Shown: positions 11,796-20,728 of the stretch, piece by piece
Layout: the number at the start of each line of letters is the position of its first letter
Position numbering within the stretch: the first letter of the stretch is position 1
NCBI GenBank assembly: GCA_900466745.1
Contig: UBNE01000003.1
Location: 1 to 64,000 of the forward strand
Reading direction: 5' to 3'
Length of the DNA: 64,000 bases
DNA from: Hyphomicrobiales bacterium
Lineage (GTDB): Bacteria; Pseudomonadota; Alphaproteobacteria; Rhizobiales; Beijerinckiaceae
Notes under the pieces: generated by a model
The model's input: only the letters and a program-made list of their open reading frames with translations
Told to the model about the DNA's origin: nothing
Databases searched by the model: none
Program-made: the position numbers and the translations under genes

Positions 11796-12317
11796 CTACC
11801 GGCAGAAATCGGCGCAGCCGGCTTCCCAGAATGCTTTGCCGGATTCAAGAAGGGGAACCGAAGGCCGCGGCTTGCGGCCGGGCAGGCCGGCGGGCACCGG
11901 CTTCACCAGCTCCCACCAGCCATGGGCGCATTGCGAGCGGAAGGCCATCTGGTCGGAGATCGAGGTGCCTTCCTGCTCCAGCACGACATCGAGCGCGGCG
12001 CAGGCCTCGCGCAAATGCGCGTCATGGGCGTCGCTCGGATCGTTGGCATAGTCGTGGAAGGCCGCGGTGAAGGCCTCCATCTCGCGGGCGATATGCGGCC
12101 AGTCGCTGCGGGCGAGGTTCCAGGCCTCCATCCATTCGCGCACCACGGTCTCGATCGCCTCGGCCCGGGGCCGGTCCTTGACCTTGCGGGCGGTGGTCAG
12201 CATGTGGCGCATCAGTTCGGCGCGGGCATGGGCGTGGCGGGCGCGCAGCGCCGCCTCCCGCATCTGCGCGATGGCCTCGGTCGCCTCCTGCTGCAAGGCT
12301 TCGACGAAATGCGGCAT
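11796..12317 (-). CDS. Hypothetical protein, 173 residues
   Basis: I do not recognise this gene. It is a soluble-looking, largely helical protein with no signal peptide or membrane segment. It is rich in Ala, His, Glu and Arg in its first half (RARHAHARAELMRHMLTTARK) and has Trp-containing stretches (WMEAWNLARSDWPHI and AHGWWELVKPVPAGLPGRKPR). The C-terminus carries two cysteines near the end (WEAGCADFCR). It starts 11 bases after the nucleoside hydrolase and is probably the last gene of the long minus-strand carbohydrate operon. A role in that pathway is only inferred from position. Confidence 0.65.
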   Translation of the reverse strand: MPHFVEALQQEATEAIAQMREAALRARHAHARAELMRHMLTTARKVKDRPRAEAIETVVREWMEAWNLARSDWPHIAREMEAFTAAFHDYANDPSDAHDAHLREACAALDVVLEQEGTSISDQMAFRSQCAHGWWELVKPVPAGLPGRKPRPSVPLLESGKAFWEAGCADFCR

Positions 12318-12328
12318 GGGGCGGTTCC

Positions 12329-13258
12329 TCAGGGCAAGGTGGCGAGGCGTTCGATCATCCGCTCGAACAGCTCATGGGCCTTCACGGTCGCGACGACATG
12401 GGCGTTGGGCGCGCGCTTCAGCCGGCCGTTCCAGTCGATGGTGGTGCGGCCGCGCAGGGGACCGTCGCCGGTCTCGACCGCGACGAAGCAGTCGCGCCCC
12501 TCGAACAGCGCGGGCCAGAGCAGGTAAGCGATCACGCAAGGGTCGTGCATCGGGTGGCCGTCGCTGCCGAGCCCGCCGGGGCGCGGGCGCGTCAGCATGC
12601 CGTGGACGGCTTTTCCGGCCGCGTTGCCGAGACGGCCGATGCGGGCGATCTGGTCGTGGCTGGCGATGGCCTGCAGCGTGACGCCGAGGCCGAACATCAC
12701 GATCGGCCGGCCGCAGCCGAAGACGACCGCCGCCGCATGCGGGTCGACATAGGCGTTGAACTCGGCCGCCGGGGTGATGTTGCCGAGCCCGACGGCGCCG
12801 CCCATCAGCACGATGCGCCCGACCTTGGGCAGGATGTCGGGGGCGAGCCGGAAGGCGAGCGCGAGATTGGTCAGCGGTCCGAGCGGGCAGAGCGTGATGC
12901 CGTCATCGGGCGCGGCGCGGCAGAGGTCCACGATTGCCTGCACGGCGTGGCCGGGTGCGGCTTCGCTCGCCGGGGCGGGAAGATCCGCGCCCGCGAGGCC
13001 ATCCGGGCCGCAGACGAATTCCGCCGTTTCGAGCGCGACGACGAGCGGCCGTTCCGCGCCGCGGAAGACGGGGATGTCGCCGCGCCCGCCGAGGTCGCGG
13101 ATGCGCAGGGCGTTGGTCGTCGTTTGCGCGACGGGCACGTTGCCGGCGACGGTGGTGATCGCCTTCAGCTCAAGGCGGTCGGCGCTGGCGAAGGCGAGGA
13201 GCAGCGCGACGGCGTCGTCCTGCCCCGGATCGGTGTCGATGACGATGGCCTCGCGCAT
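12329..13258 (-). CDS. Nucleoside hydrolase (IunH family)
   Basis: A 309-residue enzyme that cleaves the N-glycosidic bond of ribonucleosides to free base and ribose. The family hallmark DTDPGQDD is at residues 8-15 and supplies the calcium and ribose ligands. Further family elements are VLMGGAVGLGNITPAAEFNAY and, near the C-terminus, MHDPCVIAYLLWP. It has no signal peptide, so it acts in the cytoplasm. It lies one base after the sugar ABC ATPase gene, which suggests the neighbouring importer may bring in nucleosides or that its product feeds the adjacent kinase. Base specificity cannot be told from sequence. Confidence 0.9.
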   Translation of the reverse strand: MREAIVIDTDPGQDDAVALLLAFASADRLELKAITTVAGNVPVAQTTTNALRIRDLGGRGDIPVFRGAERPLVVALETAEFVCGPDGLAGADLPAPASEAAPGHAVQAIVDLCRAAPDDGITLCPLGPLTNLALAFRLAPDILPKVGRIVLMGGAVGLGNITPAAEFNAYVDPHAAAVVFGCGRPIVMFGLGVTLQAIASHDQIARIGRLGNAAGKAVHGMLTRPRPGGLGSDGHPMHDPCVIAYLLWPALFEGRDCFVAVETGDGPLRGRTTIDWNGRLKRAPNAHVVATVKAHELFERMIERLATLP

Positions 13259-13259
13259 G

Positions 13260-14024
13260 TCAGGCGGCCTTGGCGTTGCCGGCCATGATCATATGGGCGA
13301 TGTCGTCGGGCTGGAGGTCGCCGAGCGGCCGGTCGACATATTTGCGGCCCGCGCCCATGATGACGACGCGGTCGGCCAGCGCCACCACGTCGCGCATGTT
13401 GTGGCTGATCAGGATGACGGTGCGCCCGTTCGCCTTGAGCTTGCGGATGAGGTCGAGGACCAGGGCGCTTTCCTTGACGCCGAGCGCCGCCGTCGGCTCG
13501 TCCATGATGATGATCTCGGCGTTCCAGCGCAGTGCGCGGGAGATCGCCACCGCCTGGCGCTGGCCGCCGGAGAGCCGCTCGACCGGCCGGGTCATGTCGG
13601 TGACGGCGGCGGAAAGCTGCGACAGGTAGCGCCGCGATTCCGCGATCATCCGCTTCTTGTCGAGCACGCGCAGGAAGGGCAGCAGCATCGGCTTCGTCAG
13701 CTCCGAGCCCATGAAGACGTTCTGGGCGATGGAGAGGCGGGGCGCGAGCGCGAGGTCCTGGTAGATGGTGGCGACGCCATGCTCCAGCGCGTCATGGGGC
13801 GAGCCGAACACCACCGGCTCGCCGCGCATGCGGATGGTGCCGCTCGTCGCCTCCTCGGCGCCGGAGATCACCTTGATCAGGCTCGACTTGCCGGCGCCGT
13901 TGTCGCCGCAGAGCGCCACCACCTCGCCGGGGAAGATGTCGAGATCGACCTCGCGCACGGCGACGACGGCGCCGTAGCTCTTGCCGATGCCGCGCAGCGA
14001 GAGGAGGGGGGTGGGAGAGGTCAT
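13260..14024 (-). CDS. Sugar ABC transporter ATP-binding protein (FrcA-like)
   Basis: A 254-residue ATPase for a carbohydrate uptake (CUT2) ABC importer. It has Walker A GDNGAGKSS, signature LSGGQRQAVAIS and Walker B IIIMDEPTAALG. Unlike RbsA or XylF-type partners of about 500 residues with two nucleotide-binding domains, it carries a single domain, as does FrcA of the rhizobial fructose transporter. It therefore must act as a homodimer under the permease. The gene is between the binding protein gene (34-bp gap) and the nucleoside hydrolase (1-bp gap) in the minus-strand operon. Confidence 0.92.
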   Translation of the reverse strand: MTSPTPLLSLRGIGKSYGAVVAVREVDLDIFPGEVVALCGDNGAGKSSLIKVISGAEEATSGTIRMRGEPVVFGSPHDALEHGVATIYQDLALAPRLSIAQNVFMGSELTKPMLLPFLRVLDKKRMIAESRRYLSQLSAAVTDMTRPVERLSGGQRQAVAISRALRWNAEIIIMDEPTAALGVKESALVLDLIRKLKANGRTVILISHNMRDVVALADRVVIMGAGRKYVDRPLGDLQPDDIAHMIMAGNAKAA

Positions 14025-14058
14025 CGTCGCTTCGCGCCTCGCAATGACGGCGGCGCCG

Positions 14059-15003
14059 TCACTTCTTCAAAAACTGCTGGACGTTGTTCTTGTCGACCAG
14101 CACGGCGTCCAGGAAGAGATAGGGGCCGCTCGCGACGCTCTCCTTCGGCTGCTTGTCGACGACGATGGCCTGGATCGCGTCGACCGCCTTTTTGCCCATC
14201 TCCTCGAAGGGGATCGAGACCGTCGCCATGAAGGTCGAGGCCGGATCGGCGATGCGTTCGTAGCTCTCCTGCCCGCCATCGACCGAGACGAGCGGGATCT
14301 CGCCCTTCTTCACCCCTTGCGCCTGCAGCAGGTCGTCGATGATGTAGGCCTGCCCGTCGAAGGAGGCCCAGATGCCGTTGACCTTGCCCTGGTTCTGCAG
14401 GAGCAGCGCCTGCATGCCGGAGCGGACGTCGTCGCGCCAGCTCTGGGTGCGGCCCATCGAGAACTTGCCGAGCTCCTTCACCGCCTGGTTCTCGGAGAGC
14501 ACGGCGTCGAGGATCTTGCCGCGGATGCGCGAGGCGACGTTGAGGTCGAAGCGCGAGGTCAAGATGTTGCCCCGATAGCCGAGCTGGCCGAGCAGGTAGA
14601 GCGCCGCATCGGCGCCGATCTTGTACTCGTTCGACTGGATGTCGAAGAGCGCATGCGGGCTCGAGCCCGACTGCACGGTGATGACCGGGATCTTCGCGTC
14701 CCTGGCCGCCTTGAACTGGGCGTCGGCCTCGACCGGCTTGCCCATGGCGATGACGATGGCGTCGACCTTCTTGGCGATCAGCGCGTCGAACTGCTCGGCA
14801 TGCTTGGGCAGCGCGCCTTCCGAGTTCAGCAGGGTGACGTTCCAGCCCCTGGCCTTGGCGGCGGCCGCCGCGGCGTTGGCGACGCGGGCATGCGTCTCCG
14901 ACGAGAACTGGAAGCCGATGATGCCGAGCTCGAAGGCGCCGGCGGACTGGCCGAGCGCCAGCAGCGCCGCGGCGGCAACCAGCATTTTCCGCAAACCGAA
15001 CAT
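14059..15003 (-). CDS. Sugar ABC transporter substrate-binding protein (RbsB/FrcB-like)
   Basis: A 314-residue periplasmic protein of the type I (Peripla_BP_4) fold that captures sugars for a CUT2 importer. A signal peptide covers residues 1-23 (MLVAAAALLALGQSAGA, cut before FELGIIG). The mature protein shows the family pattern HAEQFDALIAKKVDAIVIA, IPVITVQSG and WASFDGQAYIID. The start at 15003 has a strong AAGGGGAG ribosome binding site, and the open frame upstream of it is not coding. The gene follows the permease gene after 44 bases and precedes the ATPase gene. Substrate unknown; pentose, polyol or nucleoside are all possible. Confidence 0.92.
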   Translation of the reverse strand: MFGLRKMLVAAAALLALGQSAGAFELGIIGFQFSSETHARVANAAAAAAKARGWNVTLLNSEGALPKHAEQFDALIAKKVDAIVIAMGKPVEADAQFKAARDAKIPVITVQSGSSPHALFDIQSNEYKIGADAALYLLGQLGYRGNILTSRFDLNVASRIRGKILDAVLSENQAVKELGKFSMGRTQSWRDDVRSGMQALLLQNQGKVNGIWASFDGQAYIIDDLLQAQGVKKGEIPLVSVDGGQESYERIADPASTFMATVSIPFEEMGKKAVDAIQAIVVDKQPKESVASGPYLFLDAVLVDKNNVQQFLKK

Positions 15004-15047
15004 GTGAACTCCCCTTCTTTCGTTTCTGCGACCGTGATGTCCGGGCA

Positions 15048-16004
15048 TCAGACCTTGAACGCCACCTTGCGGATCGCGCTGGCCGAGAAGGCGACCGAGC
15101 CGATCATGATCGCGCCGAGCATGATGTCCTGAACGTAATAGGCGGCGCCGAGCAGGACCAAGCCGTTGCCGAGCACCTTCAAGACCAGCGCCGCGAAGAC
15201 CGTGCCCGGCACATTGGGCTTGCCGGGCTCGAACATGGTCATGCCGAGCAGGACGGCTGCGATGGCATAGAGCAGGTAGTCGCCCGCCATGTTCGGCGCC
15301 GCCGAGGACAGGTTGGCGGCGAGCAGCACCGCCATGATGCCGGCGAAGAGGCCGGCGAGGAGCAGGCCGATGCGCTTCATCCGCGCCGTGGCGATCCCGG
15401 CGAGGCGAGCCGCCTCGTCGGCCTCGCCGGTCGCGACCATATGGGCGCCGGTGCGGGTCCATTTGACCAGCCCCCAGGCGAAGAGCGTCGCCCCGGCGAG
15501 CCAGAGCACCAGATTGGGGATGCCGAAGGTGACGCCGCGCGCCAGCCCGGTGAAGGAGACCGGCCAGCGCCCGGTGAAGGCGACGCCCTGGGTGATCATG
15601 AAGGCGCAGCCGCGCGCGATGGCGCCGGTGCTCAGCGTCATGATCAGCGAGGGAATGCGAAGCTTCGTGATGCCGAGGCCGTTGAGCGTGCCGAAGACGA
15701 CGCCGACGGCCAGCGCCGCCGCGACCGCCGCGGCCGGCGGATACTGGAGCTTGATCAGCCAGCCGCAGACCACCGCGGCAAGGCTCGCGACCTCGGCGAC
15801 GGAGAGGTCGAGTTCCGCCACGATGAAGGCGAGGGTGAAGCCGAGCGCGAGGATGGCGAGGAAGCTCGTATCCTTCAGCACATTGACGATGTTGGTCGCG
15901 GTGGCGAAGTTCGGCGCGAAGATCAGGAAGAACGCGATCAGCGCCAGCCCGGCGATCGCCGTGCCGTAGCGGCCGATCAATTCGCGCAGGTCGAGACCCC
16001 CCAT
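15048..16004 (-). CDS. Sugar ABC transporter permease (RbsC/FrcC-like)
   Basis: A 318-residue inner-membrane protein of the BPD_transp_2 (CUT2) type with about nine hydrophobic helices, for example AIAGLALIAFFLIF and ILALGFTLAFIVAELDLSVAEV. The segment LDLSVAEVASLAAVV corresponds to the conserved IDLSVG motif of RbsC-like permeases, and ATGEADEAARLAGI matches the loop that contacts the ATPase. The start MGGLDLRELIG at 16004 is five bases from the SDR stop. It completes an importer with the binding protein and ATPase encoded just downstream. Confidence 0.92.
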   Translation of the reverse strand: MGGLDLRELIGRYGTAIAGLALIAFFLIFAPNFATATNIVNVLKDTSFLAILALGFTLAFIVAELDLSVAEVASLAAVVCGWLIKLQYPPAAAVAAALAVGVVFGTLNGLGITKLRIPSLIMTLSTGAIARGCAFMITQGVAFTGRWPVSFTGLARGVTFGIPNLVLWLAGATLFAWGLVKWTRTGAHMVATGEADEAARLAGIATARMKRIGLLLAGLFAGIMAVLLAANLSSAAPNMAGDYLLYAIAAVLLGMTMFEPGKPNVPGTVFAALVLKVLGNGLVLLGAAYYVQDIMLGAIMIGSVAFSASAIRKVAFKV

Positions 16005-16009
16005 GCGGC

Positions 16010-16843
16010 TCAGGTCCCTTTCGCGATGGTCGAGATCGGCGACAGGATCTCGATGCCGCCGGTGATCGGGATCAGCGCGCCGGTGACGAAGGCGGCGCCC
16101 TCCGAAAGCAGGAATGCGATCACGTTGGCGACATCCTCCGGCCGTCCCAGCCGCCCCAGCGGCGTGCGTTGCGCCGCGCCCTCGACCAGCGCGTCGAACT
16201 GCCGAGCGAATCCATGGCGCACCATTGGCGTATCGATGATGCCGGGCGCAACCGCATTCACGCGGATGCCATGCGGGCCGAGCTGTTGGGCCATGCCGTA
16301 GGTGAGGGTCGCGACGCCGCCCTTGGCCGCGCCATAGGCGAGATTGGCGCCGCCATTGCTGTGGGCGATCGAGGAGATGTGGACGATCGCGCCGCCCTCG
16401 CCCTGGGCGATCATCTGCCGGGCGGCGGCTTTCGAGAGGCGGAAGACGGCCGAGAGGTTGAGGTCGACCAGCCTGTCCCATTCCTCGTCCTCCATCTCGA
16501 CCAGCGGGACGGGGCGGGAGGCGCCGGCGCCGCTGACGAGATGGTCGAGGCGGCCATGGGCCTCGACGGCGCGGGCGACGAGGGTGTGCGCGAAGCCGGG
16601 CTCGCGCAGGTCGCCGGCAAGCGTCACGCATGCGCCGCCGGCGGCGGCGACCCCGGCGGCCACGGCATCGAGGCCGGGCTGGTCGAGCCCGGACAGCACG
16701 AGGCGGTGGCCGGCGCGCGCCAGGATCGCCGCGAGCGCGCCGACGATGCCGCCGGACGCGCCGGTGAGCAGCGTCACGGGCGCTTTCGGGGCGGGTGTGC
16801 CCGCGGAGGGGCTGAGCGGGGCGGCGGCCATGGCAGGGTCCAT
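16010..16843 (-). CDS. Short-chain dehydrogenase/reductase (SDR)
   Basis: A 277-residue NAD(P)-dependent oxidoreductase of the classical SDR fold. It has the cofactor motif TGASGGIV (a variant of TGxxxGIG, with V in place of the last G), an SGAGA segment, the catalytic serine in HISSIAHS and the YxxxK pair in YGAAKGG. Its start ATG overlaps the kinase stop (TAATG), so the two are translationally coupled. The context suggests oxidation of a polyol or hydroxyl group of the imported sugar. The N-terminal 20 residues are Ala/Pro-rich and the true start could be slightly downstream. Confidence 0.9.
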   Translation of the reverse strand: MDPAMAAAPLSPSAGTPAPKAPVTLLTGASGGIVGALAAILARAGHRLVLSGLDQPGLDAVAAGVAAAGGACVTLAGDLREPGFAHTLVARAVEAHGRLDHLVSGAGASRPVPLVEMEDEEWDRLVDLNLSAVFRLSKAAARQMIAQGEGGAIVHISSIAHSNGGANLAYGAAKGGVATLTYGMAQQLGPHGIRVNAVAPGIIDTPMVRHGFARQFDALVEGAAQRTPLGRLGRPEDVANVIAFLLSEGAAFVTGALIPITGGIEILSPISTIAKGT

Positions 16844-18357
16844 TAAGGCATCGGCCGGGCAGCGGCGAGGCCCGGCAGCGGGCCGGGGTCCTGCGCCAGC
16901 GCGGCGAGAGCGGCGGAGATCGGCGCGAGCGCCTGCTCGCTGCGCCGGAAGAGCGCGTAGAGCGCGTCATAGGCGGGCTTCCGGGCCGGATCGGGCGCGT
17001 AGCGCCGGTCCGTGCCGGCCAGCGCCTCCTGCGCGGCGGCGAGGGAGGGGAAATGCCCGAGCCCGGTCCAGGCGATGATCGCCGCGCCGAGCAGGCCGGC
17101 CTCGCGGGCCTTGCCGACGACGACGGGGCGGCCGCAGAGATCGGCCTTGATCTGCGCCCAGACCGGATTGGCCGCGGCGCCGCCGCCGAAACGGATCTCG
17201 CCCACGCTCCGGCCGAGCGCCGCTTCGGCCCGCTCCAGCACGATGCGGTTGAGGCAGGCGACGCCCTCGAGCACCGCATAGGCGAGGTCGGTCGGGCCGT
17301 GCCGGCGGTTGAGGCCGATGAAGGCGCCGCGCAGGTCCGGGTTCCAGTAGGGCACACGCTCGCCCTGCAGATAGGGCAGGAAGATCAGCGGCTGCGGATC
17401 GCGCGAGCCCGCGAGCAGTTCCTCGATGCGCGCGCCGACGGGACCGGAGCCGCCGAGCAGGCCGGCGAGCCAGGCGGCGGTGTCGGCGCCGTTCTGGCTC
17501 GGCCCGCCGAGATGCCAGAGCCCGCCCCAGTCGACCGTGATCAGGCCCTCGGCCTCGACCTCCTCCGGGCCTAGAACGCCCAGCACCTCGGTGGTCCCGG
17601 AGATGTTGTAGGCATAGCCTGCCCGCAGCGCGCCGAGGCCGGCGGCGGCGGCCCAGCTATCGTTGCCGCCGCAGAACACGGGTATGCCGGCGAGCGCGTC
17701 GAACGGGGCCGGCAGGCCCGCGCGCACCGGGTCGACGCGATCGCAGGCGGCGAGCAGCGTCGGGATCACGGCGGCGGACAGGCCGAGCGTCGCGAGCGGG
17801 GAGGCCGCGCCCGGCCGCGCGCAGGCGACGAGCCGGGCCATCGAGACCGGGTCGCTCGCCTGCCGGCCGGTCAGCCGGTCGTTCAGATAGTCCTTGGGCT
17901 CGAGCACGCGGGCGAGCGCGCGGAAGCGCTCGGGCTCGGCCTCGGCGAGCCAGGCGAGGCGGGCCAGCGGGTGGAAGGCGTTGATGCGGCCGGCCTCGGG
18001 GTGATCGCCCAGCTTCCCGCGCAGGCGCGCGGCGGCCTCGCCCGCGCGGGCGTCCTTCCAGGTCAGGGCCGGGCGCAGCGCCCGGCCGTCATGGCCGATG
18101 AAGATCTGGGTGCGCGTCACGCCGCAGATCGCGATGCCTTCGATCCGGGCGAAGAGGGCGGGGGCCTCGCGGGCGAGGCGGCCCGCCGCTTCGAGCAGCA
18201 GCGCCCACCAGGCCTCCGCCGCGACTTCGGAGCGATCGAGATGGTCGTCCAGCGCCGGGCCGGAGACGGCCTGCTCGGCGCGGGTCTCGCCGTGCCGGTC
18301 GATCAGCGCCGCGCGAAAGCTGCTGCCGCCGAGATCGCAGGCGAGGACGACGCTCAT
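16843..18357 (-). CDS. FGGY family carbohydrate kinase
   Basis: About 504 residues, the normal length for xylulokinase-like sugar kinases. The N-terminal phosphate-binding motif is DLGGSSFRAALID (residues 8-20). The catalytic aspartate is most likely D233 in FCGGNDSWAAAAG, and the C-terminal FGGY signature region reads GGGAAANPVWAQIKAD. It should phosphorylate a pentose, ketose or polyol delivered by the adjacent ABC importer. The start is placed at 18357 (MSVVLACDLGG); an in-frame ATG nine bases earlier is an alternative. A 161-bp gap with a palindromic repeat separates it from the upstream oxidoreductase. The precise substrate is unknown. Confidence 0.9.
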   Translation of the reverse strand: MSVVLACDLGGSSFRAALIDRHGETRAEQAVSGPALDDHLDRSEVAAEAWWALLLEAAGRLAREAPALFARIEGIAICGVTRTQIFIGHDGRALRPALTWKDARAGEAAARLRGKLGDHPEAGRINAFHPLARLAWLAEAEPERFRALARVLEPKDYLNDRLTGRQASDPVSMARLVACARPGAASPLATLGLSAAVIPTLLAACDRVDPVRAGLPAPFDALAGIPVFCGGNDSWAAAAGLGALRAGYAYNISGTTEVLGVLGPEEVEAEGLITVDWGGLWHLGGPSQNGADTAAWLAGLLGGSGPVGARIEELLAGSRDPQPLIFLPYLQGERVPYWNPDLRGAFIGLNRRHGPTDLAYAVLEGVACLNRIVLERAEAALGRSVGEIRFGGGAAANPVWAQIKADLCGRPVVVGKAREAGLLGAAIIAWTGLGHFPSLAAAQEALAGTDRRYAPDPARKPAYDALYALFRRSEQALAPISAALAALAQDPGPLPGLAAARPMP

Positions 18358-18384
18358 CGGGACCATGGGGATTGCAGGACGCTC

Positions 18385-18477
18385 GTCATTCCGGCCAAGC
18401 CGCAAAGCGACACCGATCCGGAATCCATCATAGGGCGCAGCGCGTTGCGATGGATTCCGGGCCGAGCCGGGAATGAC
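18385..18477. repeat. Palindromic intergenic repeat, copy 2
   Basis: About 93 bp bounded by GTCATTCCGG and CCGGGAATGAC, with inner inverted arms GGAATCCATC / GATGGATTCC. It is a diverged copy (ATTCC in place of ATCCC) of the repeat at 7473. It lies between an oxidoreductase gene and the kinase gene inside the carbohydrate locus, so it may affect the downstream transcript. Confidence 0.75.
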
Positions 18478-18518
18478 GGCGGTTCATCACCCGCAACACA
18501 CCCCAAATCGCGGCGAAG

Positions 18519-19541
18519 TCAAGGACGCGATGGCGCGTTTGCCTGCGCCGCCTTCAGAATGGCGTCGACGAGCTCCTGCGAGGCCAGGGCTTCCTCGCCG
18601 GTGACGACGGGGTCGCGGCGCTGTTCGATCGCATCGAGGAAGTCGGCGATGACGGCGCGGTGGGCGTCGTGCGGGAAGTCCATGATGTTGGCGCCGCTGC
18701 CGGTCGAGCCCTCGGCCTCGACGATCTCCTCGCGCCCGTCGAGGAAGGCGAGCCGCAGCCGCCCGCCGATCAGGGAGGCGTAGCCCTTCGTGCCGGTGAT
18801 CTCGATGCGCTCGGGATAGCCGGGATAGGCGGCGGTGGTGGCGATCAGGGTCGCGGGCGCGCCATGGCCGGTCTCGAGCAGGGCGGAGACGTAGTCCTCC
18901 GTCTCCATCCGGTGCAGCGCCGTGGTCCGGGCCTGCGCGGCGACCACCTTGGAGACGCCGACCAGCGCGCGGAACAGGTCGAGCGAATGGATCGCCTGCG
19001 TCAGCAGCACGCCGCCGCCGTCGCGGGCAAGCGTGCCGCGGCCGGGCTCGTCGTAATAGCTCTGCGGGCGCCACCAGGGCACGTTGAGGAAGGCCGCTTC
19101 GATGCTGCCGAGCTCGCCGGAATCGAGCGCCGCCTTGAGGCGCAGGCTCGCCGGGCGGAAACGGTGCTGCAGCACGACGCCGAAGGTCCTGCCGGCGCGG
19201 CGGGCCGTGTCGACGAGGCGCCGGCCGCGCGCGCTGGTCAGTTCCAGAGGCTTCTCGACCAGGACATGCTTGCCGGCTTCGAGGCAGAGCGCCGAGACGT
19301 CGAGATGGCTCGAGGGCGGCGTCAGGACGATGGCGGCGTCGACAGCGGGGTCGGCCAGAACGGTGCCGAGATCGGTCGTGGTCGGAAACGGGAACTGCGC
19401 GGCGAAGGTTTTCGCGCGGTCCGGGGTGCGGCTCACCGCCCAGCGGATTTCGGCGCGGTCCGCGAGGTCGAGAAGGCTCTTGGAATGCGGCAGCGAGGCG
19501 GGGCCGAGGCCGATCACGGCGATGCCGAGCTTGCGTGTCAT
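18519..19541 (-). CDS. Gfo/Idh/MocA family oxidoreductase (first)
   Basis: A 340-residue NAD(P)-dependent sugar dehydrogenase. The Rossmann domain begins IAVIGLGPASLPHSKSLL, and the family motif EKPLELT carries the conserved Lys-Pro. The C-terminal alpha/beta domain includes HRFRPASLRLK and GGVLLTQAIHSLDLF, where the histidine is the likely catalytic residue. Relatives oxidise inositols, glucose derivatives or amino-sugar nucleotides. The start at 19541 gives MTRKLGIAVIG. It is one of two such enzymes in the locus, and the pair may act on successive steps of the same sugar. Confidence 0.9.
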   Translation of the reverse strand: MTRKLGIAVIGLGPASLPHSKSLLDLADRAEIRWAVSRTPDRAKTFAAQFPFPTTTDLGTVLADPAVDAAIVLTPPSSHLDVSALCLEAGKHVLVEKPLELTSARGRRLVDTARRAGRTFGVVLQHRFRPASLRLKAALDSGELGSIEAAFLNVPWWRPQSYYDEPGRGTLARDGGGVLLTQAIHSLDLFRALVGVSKVVAAQARTTALHRMETEDYVSALLETGHGAPATLIATTAAYPGYPERIEITGTKGYASLIGGRLRLAFLDGREEIVEAEGSTGSGANIMDFPHDAHRAVIADFLDAIEQRRDPVVTGEEALASQELVDAILKAAQANAPSRP

Positions 19542-19583
19542 GTCAGGCGCTTCCCAATTGTGGCTCGATCGGTTTCCACCGCG

Positions 19584-19693
19584 GTCATCCGGGACGAGCC
19601 GCGCCAGCGGCGCCGATCCGGGACCCATGCCGGAGCGTTTCCGGCGGGGGCAGGCATGGGTCCCGGGCTCCCCTCGGTCGCCCGGGACGAGCG
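19584..19693. repeat. Palindromic intergenic repeat, copy 3
   Basis: About 110 bp running from GTCATCCGGGACGAGC to CCCGGGACGAGCGG. Inner arms GGGACCCATGCC and GGCATGGGTCCC are exact complements. It is a diverged member of the family at 7473, 18385, 26432 and 49580. It sits in the 155-bp gap between the two oxidoreductase genes. Confidence 0.75.
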
Positions 19694-19696
19694 GGT

Positions 19697-20716
19697 TCAG
19701 CCTGGCTGCGGCCGCGCCGGCAGCCAGGCCGCCTTCGCCTGGGCTTCCAGCGCGAGGCGGCAGACGGTGAAGGCGTGGCGCTGGCTCATGGCGGTTTCGC
19801 CGCGGGCGCCGATATCCGCGATCAGGTCGCGGAAGTAGGTCAGCGGCTCCTGCGAGGCGTCGATATGGCGGGTGCCGGCCCTGTCGACGAGGAAGACGTG
19901 GTCGGTGCCGGGACGGCCGGCGACGTCGACATATTTGCGCAATTCGATCGTGCCTTCGGTGCCGAGGATGGCGAGGCGCCCGTCGCCCCAGGTCGGCAGG
20001 CCGTCGGCGGTGAACCAGTCGACGCGGATATAGCCGCCGGCCCGGTCGCTGCGCAGCAGGACCTCGCCGAAATCCTCGAAATCGGGGAAATCCGGATCGC
20101 CGAAATGGCCGACGCCCGAGGCGACGATTCCGGCGTCGTCCGAGCCGGTGAAGTGCAGGAACTGGTCGATCTGGTGCGAGGCGATGTCGGTCAGGATGCC
20201 GCCGTAATGGCGCTTGTCGAAGAACCAGCCCGGCCGGATCGCGCGGTTGAAGCGGTGCGGTCCGAGTCCGATCGTCTGGACGACGCGGCCGATCGCGCCA
20301 TCCGCAATCAGTTTGCCGGCTATGATGGTCGAGGGAACGATGAAGCGTTCGGAAAAGCACACGGAAAAGATGCGGCCGGTTTCGGCAACCGCCCGCTCCA
20401 CCGCCGCGAGCTGGTCGAAATCGGTGACGCCGGGCTTGTCGACCATCACGTCCTTGCCCGCCCGCATCGCGCGGATGGCGATGGCGGCGCGCTCCGAGGG
20501 GATGGCGGCGCAGAGGACGAGGTCGATCGAGGGATCCTCGATCAGCCGCTCCGCGCTGCGTTCCGGCAGGGCCGGAAAGCGCTCGCGGAAGCCTGCGAGC
20601 ACCCGCTCGTCGCTGGTCGCGGGGTCGAAGCCGACGCATTGCGCGCCGGCTTCGAGGAGACCGCCGACCATGTGGTAGACATGGCGATGGTCGAGGCCGA
20701 TGGCCGCGAAACGCAT
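19697..20716 (-). CDS. Gfo/Idh/MocA family oxidoreductase (second)
   Basis: A 339-residue member of the same superfamily as the gene at 18519 but clearly a distant paralogue. The Rossmann start is degenerate (MRFAAIGLDHRHVYHM, without the usual GxGxxG). The Lys-Pro motif reads DKPGVTD. The C-terminal domain includes FSERFIVPSTII and ILTDIASHQIDQFLHF with the likely catalytic histidine. The atypical N-terminus suggests altered cofactor binding. The gene lies 12 bases after the orphan binding protein gene, so these two are almost certainly cotranscribed. Confidence 0.87.
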   Translation of the reverse strand: MRFAAIGLDHRHVYHMVGGLLEAGAQCVGFDPATSDERVLAGFRERFPALPERSAERLIEDPSIDLVLCAAIPSERAAIAIRAMRAGKDVMVDKPGVTDFDQLAAVERAVAETGRIFSVCFSERFIVPSTIIAGKLIADGAIGRVVQTIGLGPHRFNRAIRPGWFFDKRHYGGILTDIASHQIDQFLHFTGSDDAGIVASGVGHFGDPDFPDFEDFGEVLLRSDRAGGYIRVDWFTADGLPTWGDGRLAILGTEGTIELRKYVDVAGRPGTDHVFLVDRAGTRHIDASQEPLTYFRDLIADIGARGETAMSQRHAFTVCRLALEAQAKAAWLPARPQPG

Positions 20717-20728
20717 GCTGGACAGCCC

